A stretch of DNA of 64,000 nt from Pedobacter sp. Leaf250 (GTDB lineage Bacteria > Bacteroidota > Bacteroidia > Sphingobacteriales > Sphingobacteriaceae), in assembly GCF_920984735.1 (NCBI RefSeq), contig NZ_CAKLBU010000012.1, forward strand, positions 111,889 through 175,888, given 5' to 3'. Positions 52,941 through 62,590 of this stretch are shown piece by piece (within the stretch, counting starts at the first letter, position 1; each line of letters starts with the position of its first letter). The notes under the pieces are model-generated. The model saw only the letters and a program-made list of their open reading frames with translations. It did no database searches and was not told the DNA's origin. Both the position numbers and the translations under genes were made by a program.

Positions 52941-54185
52941 TTAAAGCGCAGCTAACTCCGCTGCATATACATTTTCTGCAACTTGTTCCTGCTTGTAAAT
53001 CTGTCTGCCGGTGTAGGCAATAAACACATTTCTATCAAGTAACAAATCGCGGTTTTTAATTAAATTTTCAAGTTTTACGGTGCCAATAACATATTTGTAT
53101 TCACTTGCGGCATAACGTTCGCTGATGCTGTCGAACTCCAATAAACGCACTAAATCTTCATCAGCATATCTTAAATAAATTTCTAGTAAAATGTCTTCAG
53201 TATGATTTACACCATTTTCTGAATGATATTTTTTATACTCGTAACGATAATCGTAACGCAAAGCGGCAATATCAGAAAGTACGGCAGCGCCTGTTGGATG
53301 GCCACCTGCACCTTTACCAAAAAAGAACTGTTTATCTGCAAAGGCGGCTTGGACGGTTACAGCGTTGTACTCATTTTCTACATTATACAAGAAATCATCT
53401 TTAGCAACAAGTTTTGGCAATACATAGGTAACGATATCTTTTGTATTTACTTTTCTAGCCGTTGGAACCAATTTAATCTTAAAATTTTTCTCACGAGCAT
53501 ATTTAATATCATGTTGAGATAGGTTTTGAATTCCAATATTCAATATCGCATCAGGATTTACAAATAAACCATAAGCATGTGCTGTGGCAATGGCCAACTT
53601 ATATTTCGGATCATAACCTCCAACGTCTAAAATTGGATCAGTTTCAGCGAAACCTAGATCTTGCGCCTCTTTCAATGCCGAATCGTAGCTCTGATTTTCG
53701 TTAAATACTTTAGATAAAATGTAATTTGATGAACCATTAAAAATACCGCTTAAAGCATGGAATAATTCGTTATCGTAATATTCTTCTAAGTTTCTGATTA
53801 TTGGAATACTTCCACAAACTGCACCTTCATAAAGTAAGGATGTTCCATGTTTTTGCTGCAAATCTACTAACTCCTTCAAATGGGTAGCAATCATTTTTTT
53901 GTTCGCCGAAACAACGTTTTTGCCATTCTTTAATGCAGTAGTTACAATTTCGTAAGCTGCATCAGCATCATTTATCAACTCTACAATCGTATTGATTTCT
54001 GAATTATTCAGAATCTCATTTTTATCGGTTGTAAATAAATCTTTATTAAGTGTACGTTTCTTTCTTGGGTCTTTTATTGCGATTTTGATGATTTCAAGAT
54101 TGAGGTTTTGGCTTTGGATAATATCCAATAAACCTTGTCCTACAACACCGAAACCAAATAAACCTATTTTTAAATTTTTACTCAT
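52941..54185 (-). CDS. hom: Homoserine dehydrogenase
   Basis: The 414-residue protein has an N-terminal nucleotide-binding domain (IGLFGFGVVGQGLLDII), ALKNGKNVVSANKKMIA, the catalytic-domain blocks YEGAVCGSIPIIRNLEEYY and LSGIFNGSSNYILSKV, and the catalytic-type Lys in DVGGYDPKYKLAIATAHA. It reduces aspartate semialdehyde to homoserine. It stands alone, not fused to aspartokinase, and a C-terminal ACT domain is not obvious. It is the last gene of metY-metX-hom and lies 218 bases after metX, so an extra promoter is possible. Confidence 0.95.
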   Translation of the reverse strand: MSKNLKIGLFGFGVVGQGLLDIIQSQNLNLEIIKIAIKDPRKKRTLNKDLFTTDKNEILNNSEINTIVELINDADAAYEIVTTALKNGKNVVSANKKMIATHLKELVDLQQKHGTSLLYEGAVCGSIPIIRNLEEYYDNELFHALSGIFNGSSNYILSKVFNENQSYDSALKEAQDLGFAETDPILDVGGYDPKYKLAIATAHAYGLFVNPDAILNIGIQNLSQHDIKYAREKNFKIKLVPTARKVNTKDIVTYVLPKLVAKDDFLYNVENEYNAVTVQAAFADKQFFFGKGAGGHPTGAAVLSDIAALRYDYRYEYKKYHSENGVNHTEDILLEIYLRYADEDLVRLLEFDSISERYAASEYKYVIGTVKLENLIKNRDLLLDRNVFIAYTGRQIYKQEQVAENVYAAELAAL

Positions 54186-54403
54186 GGTGTATTTATAGTA
54201 TCAAGTAGCGAGTATCAAGACTTGAAGCCTAATATTTCGTTACTATTTTTTTATTTTTCTTTTTTCGCCACGGAAACACAGATTGAAACGGAATTAGGTT
54301 CGTTATTTAAGTGAGTAAGTGTTCTGTGGCTGATTGATTATTTTTTATTTCTTTTTGCCTTGGGTTTTTACCTTAAACCTTCGGCCTCTTAACCCTCAAC
54401 CTT

Positions 54404-55462
54404 TCAGGCTGTGTGCTGCAGCTTGATAATCTTTTTGTTTCTGCTTTCTTTTATAAAATTTCCGATGATGTTTGTCAATGCATTTGTTTCAATTAAAAAA
54501 CCATCGTGGCCGTATTCAGAATGGATTGCTGCAAACTCTGCATCTTTAATATGATCAGCCAAATATTTCTGCTCCGAAATTGGGAACAAGAAATCATTTT
54601 CAATTCCAATAACCAAAGTGTTTGCTTTAATTAATCTTAAAGCTTCTGCAATTGATTTTCGGTTACGTCCAACATTATGACTATCCATTGCTTTAGTTAA
54701 ATAATAATAACTATAAGCATTAAAGCGATTTATCAATTTCTCTCCCTGATAGTTTTGGTATGATGATGCCCTAAAATGATCCGTTTTATCGTTCACGCTT
54801 TCTACTTGAGTATTGCCATAAGCATTGTAGGTCCTGTAACTAAGAAGTGCAATGCTGCGAGCAGTTTTTAAACCTTTGCTACCACCATTGGGCTGATTTG
54901 CATAAAACGTTCGATCAGTAGTAATGGCTAAACGCTGACTTTCGTTAAAAGCGATTCCCCATGGAGAATGAACAGCATTAGTAGCAACTAATATCAGGTT
55001 TTCTATTCTGTTAGGTTCAGTAATTCCCCATTCAACAGCTTGTTGACCGCCCAATGATCCGCCAATCAATAATTTGATATTTCCAATACCTAATGAATTG
55101 GCCAATAGCTGATGTGCCGAAACAAAATCGCGAATAGTAAACTGTGGAAATGATAAATAATATGGTAAGCCGTTTACAGGATTTGTACTCAAAGGATTAG
55201 TTGTTCCGTAATTAGAGCCCAAAACATTTGCACAAACGATATAATGTTCTTGTGGATTAAACAATGCATTTTGCCCGAACAAACCTTCCCACCATTCAAA
55301 AACATCGGCATTTGCAGTTAGTGCATGGCAAACCCAAATTACATTGTCTTTATTGGCATTTAACTTTCCAAAAGTTTGATAAGCGATTTGTAGGTTACGG
55401 ATTTTCTTCCCGTTTTCTAATTTAAATTGTTTGGGATAACTGTATGTTGATGCTGTGCTCAT
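54404..55462 (-). CDS. metX: Homoserine O-acetyltransferase
   Basis: The 352-residue alpha/beta hydrolase has the MetX blocks LQIAYQTFGKLNANKDNVIWVCHALTANAD, NVLGSNYGTTNP, the nucleophile elbow LLIGGSLGGQQAVEWG, SYLTKAMDSHNVGR-like YYYLTKAMDSHNVGRNR, the acid in IENDFLFP and the catalytic His in SEYGHDGFLIE. It acetylates homoserine from acetyl-CoA for direct sulfhydrylation by MetY. It starts 32 bases after the metY stop in the riboswitch-led operon. Confidence 0.95.
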   Translation of the reverse strand: MSTASTYSYPKQFKLENGKKIRNLQIAYQTFGKLNANKDNVIWVCHALTANADVFEWWEGLFGQNALFNPQEHYIVCANVLGSNYGTTNPLSTNPVNGLPYYLSFPQFTIRDFVSAHQLLANSLGIGNIKLLIGGSLGGQQAVEWGITEPNRIENLILVATNAVHSPWGIAFNESQRLAITTDRTFYANQPNGGSKGLKTARSIALLSYRTYNAYGNTQVESVNDKTDHFRASSYQNYQGEKLINRFNAYSYYYLTKAMDSHNVGRNRKSIAEALRLIKANTLVIGIENDFLFPISEQKYLADHIKDAEFAAIHSEYGHDGFLIETNALTNIIGNFIKESRNKKIIKLQHTA

Positions 55463-55494
55463 TATAAATTGTAGTGTTGTAATTAAAATCTGGC

Positions 55495-56862
<1,368 letters not shown>

Positions 56863-56956
56863 TTAATTCTCAGATTCTGATTATAAAATCTTATAATCCT
56901 AAAATCAAGATAATCTTATTAGGGCGTATCCCGGTTTATCGGGACCTTCCAATTTG

Positions 56957-57013
56957 AAAAAAACAAAAGAGGAAGATTTTAAATTACTGTATGCAGCAGC
57001 ACATACAAGTAAT
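56957..57013 (-). promoter_or_regulatory. Hairpin overlapping the Cys codons of the leader ORF, followed by a T-rich tract
   Basis: On the minus strand ATTACTTGTATG (from 57013) pairs with CATACAGTAAT (to 56983), giving 11 base pairs with one bulged T around the loop TGCTGCTG. A T-rich tract with a run of seven T follows, but only 20 bases downstream. Three Cys codons and one Met codon lie in the hairpin. It could be an attenuator or the expression platform of the riboswitch; its role is inferred from position. Confidence 0.5.
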
Positions 57014-57112
57014 CGCCTGCATATCACAACAAATAAATGAAATAGAAGAGTTTTCTACCTGTTTAAGGTTTAGATTAGGCTCGCTTTGCGATTGAAGATT
57101 TAATATTTTCAT
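56984..57112 (-). CDS. Cys-rich 42-residue leader peptide of the metY operon
   Basis: A short ORF begins nine bases downstream of the SAM-I riboswitch and stops 157 bases before metY. It encodes 42 residues ending FICCDMQAITCMCCCIQ. Six of the last 15 residues are Cys and two are Met, in an operon for sulfur amino acid synthesis. The last Cys codons (TGT, ATG, TGC, TGC, TGC) fall inside the hairpin at 56983-57013, the arrangement expected of a translational attenuator that reads charged tRNA-Cys supply. The ORF could also be chance; no Shine-Dalgarno is obvious, but that is normal in this phylum. Confidence 0.5.
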   Translation of the reverse strand: MKILNLQSQSEPNLNLKQVENSSISFICCDMQAITCMCCCIQ

Positions 57113-57120
57113 CAGTTCTA

Positions 57121-57229
57121 ATTTATATCTCCAAATAACACCCTGTTACTTGGTCAGGAATTGGCACCTTCTCTTTCTGAGGGTTGCCAGTGGGTCACGG
57201 AGCCAGTCTCTCGCCACTTCTTTATAAAT
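57121..57229 (-). promoter_or_regulatory. SAM-I (S-box) riboswitch
   Basis: On the minus strand, P1 arms ATTTATA and TATAAAT close a 109-base fold with the S-box core: AGTGGCGAGAGACTGGCTCC, then ACTGGCAACC and AGGTGCCAATTCCTG. These match the conserved SAM-I blocks (GAGAGACTGG, GGCAACC, GGTGCcAATTCC). It sits 295 bases upstream of metY and should lower expression of metY-metX-hom when S-adenosylmethionine is plentiful. A transcriptional or translational switch cannot be told from sequence alone. Confidence 0.92.
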
Positions 57230-57423
57230 CAATCCGATTAAGATTGACTTTTATTTAGTTGTTTACCAAATAATATTTCAAATGTCTGAATTATATTTTA
57301 AACAACAAAATTTAATTTTGAATTTTTGCTAAATGCCTGGAAAACAAATCCATTTTTTAAATAGAAAAACTAAAAACTTAACTTTAGGTTCAAAACTTAT
57401 ATGTTTGTGATAACGATCCAATC

Positions 57424-58431
57424 ATGATGAAAAAAATTAAATCTATAACCCTGGCTTTGCTTATTGCAATTTCTGGACTAACAGCTCAAGCCCAATTCGG
57501 CGGATTAAAAGACAAGTTATTAAAAGTTGGAACAGCTCAGGGCGCTAAGGCCTTGGGTGTTGATAAATTCCTAAAGCAACCTGCAGCAATAACAACTTCA
57601 TTTGAAGACGTTAATCGCGAGGGAGAAAAAATGCCTGATTTCAATGCGAGCGCAAAATATCAGCCTCTGTATTTATTGCCCAAAAACCCTGATGGCGGTT
57701 ACGTTTTATGTGAAGGTTTTTACGAAATGACTAATAAAAGCTACTGCTTAAAAGCTGGGACTTTTGCACCATCAAAAGGCGATGGTTATATGTTTGCACC
57801 TGTTTTAGGTCCGAAAGAAGAAATTGTGGTCTCTGTTTTAAAAAGCGCAGAGAAACATCCGGATGTAGAGCAACATAATATTCAGGTTTTGCTGTGGACG
57901 ATTATCGCCCGAACAAAATTTGCCGATTACGCAGGGACGGTGAAGTTAACTGCCCTAAAACTTTTAACGCCAAAGCAATTAACTCAATTAGAGGGTGGTG
58001 CATTGGGCGTTTTACCTTTTGATGTGATGGAAAAAGCAAAAGACCAGCTTCCTTCTGGGATTAAAGCAGTTTTTGAGGCCGAAAATAATATTCGTCAACT
58101 GGTTTCTTCTGGCAATTACACTTACGCAGATATGGAAAAATATGCTATTATTGCGGGTATGGCGCCACCAAGAGCCGATGTGCCAAGTGGTATCTGGACG
58201 AAACATCCTGATGGATATTATGTTCGTTATTTCCCCTCAGGATATTCGATTACCAAAGTGCAGGTTTATGTTCCTAAAGAATTATTAGCCAACGGAAATA
58301 AGTTAATTTACGATGCCGCAGGTGATATTGCTTGTCCTGCAAATACAGGTTCGCAGCGTTTAGCACAAACCAACGAGCCGCTCAATGCAAATTATTCTGC
58401 GAAGTTGGTCACGGTTTGTAATACGAAGTAG
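57424..58431 (+). CDS. Exported protein of unknown function
   Basis: The 335-residue protein has a signal peptide (residues 1-23, ending TAQAQ; the second Met at 57427 is an equal start). The mature part begins with GGLKDKLLKVGTAQGAKALG, then a compact domain with GGYVLCEGFYEMTNKSYCLK, AGTFAPSKGDGYMFAPVLGP and a helical stretch (QHNIQVLLWTIIARTKFADY). The C-terminal region has YYVRYFPSGYSITKVQVYVP. No family is recognised with confidence. It is divergent from the riboswitch-led metY operon. Confidence 0.65.
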   Translation: MMKKIKSITLALLIAISGLTAQAQFGGLKDKLLKVGTAQGAKALGVDKFLKQPAAITTSFEDVNREGEKMPDFNASAKYQPLYLLPKNPDGGYVLCEGFYEMTNKSYCLKAGTFAPSKGDGYMFAPVLGPKEEIVVSVLKSAEKHPDVEQHNIQVLLWTIIARTKFADYAGTVKLTALKLLTPKQLTQLEGGALGVLPFDVMEKAKDQLPSGIKAVFEAENNIRQLVSSGNYTYADMEKYAIIAGMAPPRADVPSGIWTKHPDGYYVRYFPSGYSITKVQVYVPKELLANGNKLIYDAAGDIACPANTGSQRLAQTNEPLNANYSAKLVTVCNTK

Positions 58432-58489
58432 ATTTTGAAAATGAACGGGTTTGTAATTCTTAGGGGTTTGCAGTCCCGCTTTTTGCTGT

Positions 58490-58516
58490 AGCCCCGATAA
58501 AAAAAAATCGGGGGCT
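58490..58516. repeat. Short hairpin in a repeat-like intergenic block
   Basis: AGCCCCGAT at 58490-58498 pairs with ATCGGGGGCT at 58507-58516 (one extra G) around an A-rich loop. The surrounding GTAGCCCCG and GCTGCAATC words resemble the dispersed repeats at 44.1 and 50.6 kb. It may terminate the gene ending at 58431. Confidence 0.45.
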
Positions 58517-58598
58517 GCCGCTGCAATCGGGTTTAAAAACATATGGTAGTCCACATAACGATTAGCCACTCGTAATTGCGAGGTTATTACTCGGCGGT

Positions 58599-58678
58599 CG
58601 TCATTGCGAGGCACGAAGCAATCTTAAAACTATGGATTGTATCGAATAAATAAGATTGCTTCGTGCCTCGCAATGACG
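58599..58678. repeat. Dispersed palindromic repeat, copy 2 (perfect arms)
   Basis: Two 28-base arms (58599-58626 and 58651-58678) are exact reverse complements around a 24-base loop; the outer word is CGTCATTGCGAGGCACGAAG. It is the same element as at 47095-47166. It ends seven bases before the 3' end of the trans-sulfuration gene and may act as its terminator. Confidence 0.9.
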
Positions 58679-58685
58679 TGTTGAA

Positions 58686-59801
58686 CTATCCCAACGCTTG
58701 TTCTAAATCAGCAATAATATCATCTATATGTTCCAAGCCAACAGAAATCCTCAGCAGGTTTTTAGGAGTTTTACTATCAGGTCCTTCAACCGAATAACGG
58801 TGCTCAATTAAACTTTCAACACCACCCAAACTTGTTGCCTGGGCAAATAATTTAACTTTATTAACTACTCTGCTGGTTTCCTCTACATCGCCCTTAACTA
58901 AAAACGACATCATTCCGCCAAAATCTTTCATTTGTTTTTTGGCAATTTCATGTTGAGGGTGGCTTTCCAATCCTGGAAAGAAAACCGCCTCCACTTTTGG
59001 ATGATTAACCAAATATTGAGCAACTAATTTCCCGTTTTCGCAATGGCCTTTCATACGGTAGGCCAAAGTTTTGATGCTTCTGCAAAGCAAATAGCAATCA
59101 AATGGCGATGGAACTGCGCCACCTGTTTGTTGTATGTTTTTGATTCTTTCCCAAAGTTTATCCTTTTTAGCGGTTACTAAAATACCACCTAACACATCGC
59201 TGTGGCCACCTAAATATTTTGTGCTGCTATGCATTACAATATCAGCACCTAATAAAATTGGATTTTGTAAAATAGGAGAGGCAAAAGTGCTATCGCAAGC
59301 AAATGTAATATTGTTTTGTTTCGCAATCTTCCCGATTTCTTCTATATCAGTAACCTTTAATAATGGGTTTGAAGGGGTTTCAATCCAGATTAGTCTGGTG
59401 TTAGGCTTAATGCTCGATTTGATCAAATCCAAATCCGTTTGATCAACAAAATCAAATTCTAAGGTTTCATTAAAAATCGTTAACAATTGCTTTTTTATTC
59501 CCCAATACATATCATCGGGGGCAATAATGTGGCTGCCCGGTTTTAGGGCCTGAAACAAACTCATTCCACAATTATTTCCGGAGGCAAAAGCAGCCGCATC
59601 TTCTCCGTATTCTAATTTAGCTACAGTGTTTTCTAAAGCAGACCTGTTTGGGTTACTCACGCGACTATACATATGCCCACCAGGATAACCTCCCAGTTCA
59701 TCACGAAAAAAAGTTGTAGATAGATTTATAGGTGGTGTAACATCGCCTGTGGCATTTTTAACAAGATTAGAGGCGTGAATAGCAAGGGTTTCTGGCTTCA
59801 T
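58686..59801 (-). CDS. Trans-sulfuration PLP enzyme: cystathionine gamma-synthase or lyase
   Basis: The 371-residue enzyme belongs to the Cys/Met metabolism PLP family: INLSTTFFRDELGGYPGGHMYSRVSNPNRSALENTVAKLE, ASGNNCGMSLFQAL, IDTPSNP-like WIETPSNPLLKVTD, CDSTFASPILQNPI, the PLP lysine in MHSSTKYLGGHSDVLGG, and SLGGVESLIEHRYSVEGP. The length and SLGGVESLIEHR fit cystathionine gamma-synthase or gamma-lyase; substrate preference cannot be settled from sequence. It provides a route between cysteine and homocysteine beside the direct sulfhydrylation operon. It is transcribed separately from metY. Confidence 0.88.
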   Translation of the reverse strand: MKPETLAIHASNLVKNATGDVTPPINLSTTFFRDELGGYPGGHMYSRVSNPNRSALENTVAKLEYGEDAAAFASGNNCGMSLFQALKPGSHIIAPDDMYWGIKKQLLTIFNETLEFDFVDQTDLDLIKSSIKPNTRLIWIETPSNPLLKVTDIEEIGKIAKQNNITFACDSTFASPILQNPILLGADIVMHSSTKYLGGHSDVLGGILVTAKKDKLWERIKNIQQTGGAVPSPFDCYLLCRSIKTLAYRMKGHCENGKLVAQYLVNHPKVEAVFFPGLESHPQHEIAKKQMKDFGGMMSFLVKGDVEETSRVVNKVKLFAQATSLGGVESLIEHRYSVEGPDSKTPKNLLRISVGLEHIDDIIADLEQALG

Positions 59802-59924
59802 GATGATTTATGTCTACTTGTGGTAAATCGCAACGCAATTTAATAATTTGGCGCTAATTTAAGGTTCGTAATTGTTTTGGCAAGATTTATGTAATCAGTT
59901 TCCCGAAAATTAATTTAAACTGAA

Positions 59925-60419
59925 ATGAAAAGATTATTTATAGCTATCGCAATAGCATGTTCTACCTTAGTAATGTTACAAAGTTGTAATACGGCAAAAA
60001 GAGTAACTGCAGGTGTAACGGGTAGCAGAGGTACAGTTGTTCGCGAATGGGTAGTAAGCAATGTTGCTTTAGAGGGGTTGCCTGATGGCGCTGTTCAAGG
60101 TTTGTTTGGCGAAAAATCATATAAATGTTTCCAAGGCAGTACCTGGAATTTAACAAACAGCGGTAACGGTTCTTATACTTTACCTGCATCAAGTACATGT
60201 GGTTCGGTAATGCAGACTATTTTCTGGTCAGCTGCTCCGAAAGAAGAAACTTTTCAATTCAAGAAAATATACGAAGGTGATAAAGCTAAAAACGTTACTG
60301 AAGGTTACCGTTTAGTTTTAACAGAACTTTCGAGCACGCAAATGGTTATGAAATCTCCGATTGAGTTTGGTGGTAAAACAGCAAACATCATTTTAACTTT
60401 CGTACCTGCCGCAAGATAA
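59925..60419 (+). CDS. Small lipoprotein, lipocalin-like
   Basis: The 164-residue protein has a lipoprotein signal (IAIACSTLVMLQSC, then NTAKRV). The mature part has REWVVSNVALEGLPDGAVQG, then KCFQGSTWNLTNSGNGSYTL and a strand-rich end (YRLVLTELSSTQMVMKSPIEF, ANIILTFVP). This is the pattern of lipocalin-type lipoproteins common in Bacteroidota. Role unknown. A terminator follows. Confidence 0.75.
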   Translation: MKRLFIAIAIACSTLVMLQSCNTAKRVTAGVTGSRGTVVREWVVSNVALEGLPDGAVQGLFGEKSYKCFQGSTWNLTNSGNGSYTLPASSTCGSVMQTIFWSAAPKEETFQFKKIYEGDKAKNVTEGYRLVLTELSSTQMVMKSPIEFGGKTANIILTFVPAAR

Positions 60420-60446
60420 TTTCATCTACCTATGGAATACAACGCG

Positions 60447-60476
60447 AAAGCGCTTCTGAAAAGAGGTGCTTTTTTT
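60447..60476 (+). terminator. Terminator of the lipocalin-like lipoprotein gene
   Basis: AAAGCGCTTC at 60447-60456 pairs with GAGGTGCTTT at 60463-60472 (two G-T pairs) and runs into T residues. Confidence 0.75.
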
Positions 60477-60607
60477 GTTTAGTTCATTTGTTCAATAGTT
60501 CATTCGTATCATTGGTTATGGCGCCTAACCTAATTTACTAATTAACCAATGGCAGGTGAACTATTCGTTTGTTACAAGAAAATGATTTTCAAATCGCCCC
60601 AATATTG

Positions 60608-60615
60608 TATTTTTG
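60608..60615 (+). promoter_or_regulatory. Candidate -7 element of mqnE
   Basis: TATTTTTG fits TAnnTTTG and is followed by TTCAA, as in the alcohol dehydrogenase promoter at 7280. It lies 17 bases before the ATG at 60633 and argues against the longer frame from 60549. A -33 TTG at the right distance is not seen. Confidence 0.4.
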
Positions 60616-60632
60616 TTCAAAATAAATCAGGA

Positions 60633-61826
60633 ATGAATACAACTGAACAGGTTGAAAAAATATTAGCTGATACTTCATTATCAACTGAATTACAAAACAT
60701 AGCACATAAAGTCTTTAATAAGGAGCGTATTACTTTTGATGAGGGTGTGCATCTTTACGAGCATGCAGAATTAGGTTATCTGGGTGTCTTAGCAAATTTC
60801 ATTCGCGAAGAGAAGCATGGTGATATAACTTATTTCAATCGCAATTTCCACTTAGAGCCAACAAATCTTTGTGTTTATGATTGTAAATTTTGTTCATATT
60901 CCCGATTAATTAAACAGAAAGAGGAAGGGTGGGCGCTAACAATGGAGCAAATGCTCGATATCGTTAAAAAATATGACGATGAGCCAGTAACCGAAGTTCA
61001 CATTGTTGGTGGCGTATTGCCGCAATATGATGTTGCATTTTATTCTGCTTTGTTTACAGCAATAAGAGAACATCGTCCTGATTTACATGTTAAAGCTTTA
61101 ACACCAGTTGAATACCATTACATTTTCAAGAAAGCTAAAATTGATTATGCTACAGGCATGAAATTAATGAAAGAAGCTGGCTTACAATCGATGCCTGGAG
61201 GCGGTGCGGAGATCTTTTATCCTGAAATTCGTGAGCAGATTGCCAAAGATAAATGTACTGGCGAACAATGGTTAGCCATACATGAGGAGTGGCATAAACT
61301 AGGTATGAGAAGTAATGCAACAATGCTTTATGGTCATATTGAAAAGTTCTGGCATCGTGTAGATCACATGGAAAAACTTCGTGAATTACAGGATAAAACC
61401 GGAGGTTTCCAAACTTTTATTCCTTTAAAATTCCGTAACCAAAATAATCAAATGAGTAATGTAGCTGAATCTTCTGTTATTGAAGATTTGAGAAATTATG
61501 CCATTGCTCGAATTTACATGGATAACTTTGATCACATTAAAGCTTATTGGGCAATGATTAGTCGCGAGACAGCTCAATTATCTTTAAATTATGGTGTAGA
61601 TGATATAGACGGAACTTTAGATGATACCACGAAAATTTACTCAATGGCTGGTGCTGAAGAGCAAACGCCTGCAATGAGTACCCGCGAATTGGTTAACTTA
61701 ATTAAACAGGTTGGCCGAAAAGCAATAGAACGCGATACCTTATATAATGTAGTTACTGACTTTGAAAATGTTGTTTTTGAGGAAGAAAAGAAGCCGCAAT
61801 ATTATAAGTTGCCTGTCGTAAATTAA
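60633..61826 (+). CDS. mqnE: Aminofutalosine synthase (radical SAM)
   Basis: The protein has 397 residues from the ATG at 60633 (MNTTEQVEKIL). The radical SAM cluster is EPTNLCVYDCKFCSYSR (Cys80, Cys84, Cys87), followed by EVHIVGGVLPQYDVAFY, LTPVEYHYIFKKAK, GLQSMPGGGAEIFYPEIR and RSNATMLYGHIEKFWHRVDHM. These match MqnE more closely than MqnC. The enzyme forms aminofutalosine in the futalosine route to menaquinone. mqnA lies two genes downstream, which supports the assignment. Confidence 0.92.
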   Translation: MNTTEQVEKILADTSLSTELQNIAHKVFNKERITFDEGVHLYEHAELGYLGVLANFIREEKHGDITYFNRNFHLEPTNLCVYDCKFCSYSRLIKQKEEGWALTMEQMLDIVKKYDDEPVTEVHIVGGVLPQYDVAFYSALFTAIREHRPDLHVKALTPVEYHYIFKKAKIDYATGMKLMKEAGLQSMPGGGAEIFYPEIREQIAKDKCTGEQWLAIHEEWHKLGMRSNATMLYGHIEKFWHRVDHMEKLRELQDKTGGFQTFIPLKFRNQNNQMSNVAESSVIEDLRNYAIARIYMDNFDHIKAYWAMISRETAQLSLNYGVDDIDGTLDDTTKIYSMAGAEEQTPAMSTRELVNLIKQVGRKAIERDTLYNVVTDFENVVFEEEKKPQYYKLPVVN

Positions 61827-61920
61827 TGATAGAATGAGTAAATGACAGAATGGGTGAATTAATGCAATACGCTTATTAACATTCAATCATTCAAAAATTA
61901 ATCATTCAATAATTTTAAAA

Positions 61921-62544
61921 ATGAAACACATTTATATTATCCGCCACGGCGAAACGGAACTTAACAGGCAAGGAATAGTACAAGGTAGAGGTATAAATTC
62001 TGACTTAAATGATACTGGCAGAGCACAGGCTGAGGCTTTCTATCAAAAATACAAAGACATTCCTTTTGATAAAATTTACACATCAGATTTAAAACGCACC
62101 TGGCAGACCGTTCAAAAATTTATTGATTCAGGTTTACCTTGGGAGAAACTTTCAGGTTTGGATGAATTAGCATGGGGTATTTGGGAAGGAAAACCCAATT
62201 CAGAAAATGCTCGTGATGCTTTTCGTGATATGTTAAAATCCTGGGAAGATGGAGATTACACCGCTCATTTTGAGGGAGGCGAAAGTGTCCAGGATGTATA
62301 CGAGCGGTTGAAGACGCCAATGGAAGTTTTATCTACCCGACCAGAAGAAGAAACTGTTTTACTTTGTATGCATGGTAGAGCAATGCGTGTTTTCCTTTGC
62401 TTACTGCTTGATAAGTCTTTAAGTGAAATGACTGAATTTCCACACCAAAATACAGTTTTATATAAGTTGGGTTTTGAGGATGGACAGTTTACCATTCTTG
62501 AATTTAATAGTGCCGTTCATTTAGATGGTTTAGTGATCGGGTAA
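61921..62544 (+). CDS. Histidine phosphatase family protein
   Basis: The 207-residue protein has the branch-1 histidine phosphatase core: IIRHGETELNRQGIVQGRGI (nucleophile His in RHGE), YTSDLKRTWQT, DELAWGIWEGK and VLLCMHGRAMRVFLCLLL (second His). It is annotated in related genomes as phosphoglycerate mutase-like, but without a clear mutase mark. It stands between mqnE and mqnA on the same strand, which may hint at a phosphatase step or may just be an operon passenger. Confidence 0.9.
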   Translation: MKHIYIIRHGETELNRQGIVQGRGINSDLNDTGRAQAEAFYQKYKDIPFDKIYTSDLKRTWQTVQKFIDSGLPWEKLSGLDELAWGIWEGKPNSENARDAFRDMLKSWEDGDYTAHFEGGESVQDVYERLKTPMEVLSTRPEEETVLLCMHGRAMRVFLCLLLDKSLSEMTEFPHQNTVLYKLGFEDGQFTILEFNSAVHLDGLVIG

Positions 62545-62551
62545 CCACCAA

Positions 62552-62563
62552 CTCGCAATGACG
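62552..62563 (+). repeat. Fragment of the dispersed palindromic repeat
   Basis: CTCGCAATGACG matches the outer 12 bases of the right arm at 58667-58678. Only this end is present, between the phosphatase gene and mqnA. Confidence 0.4.
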
Positions 62564-62590
62564 GAAACATTTAAAAAACAATAAAACACC

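Noticed and set aside
61830..61918. Possible CRISPR-like or tandem repeat (ATTCAATCATTCAA words)
   Set aside because: The words are short, unevenly spaced and low in complexity; there are no regular spacers and no cas genes in the window.
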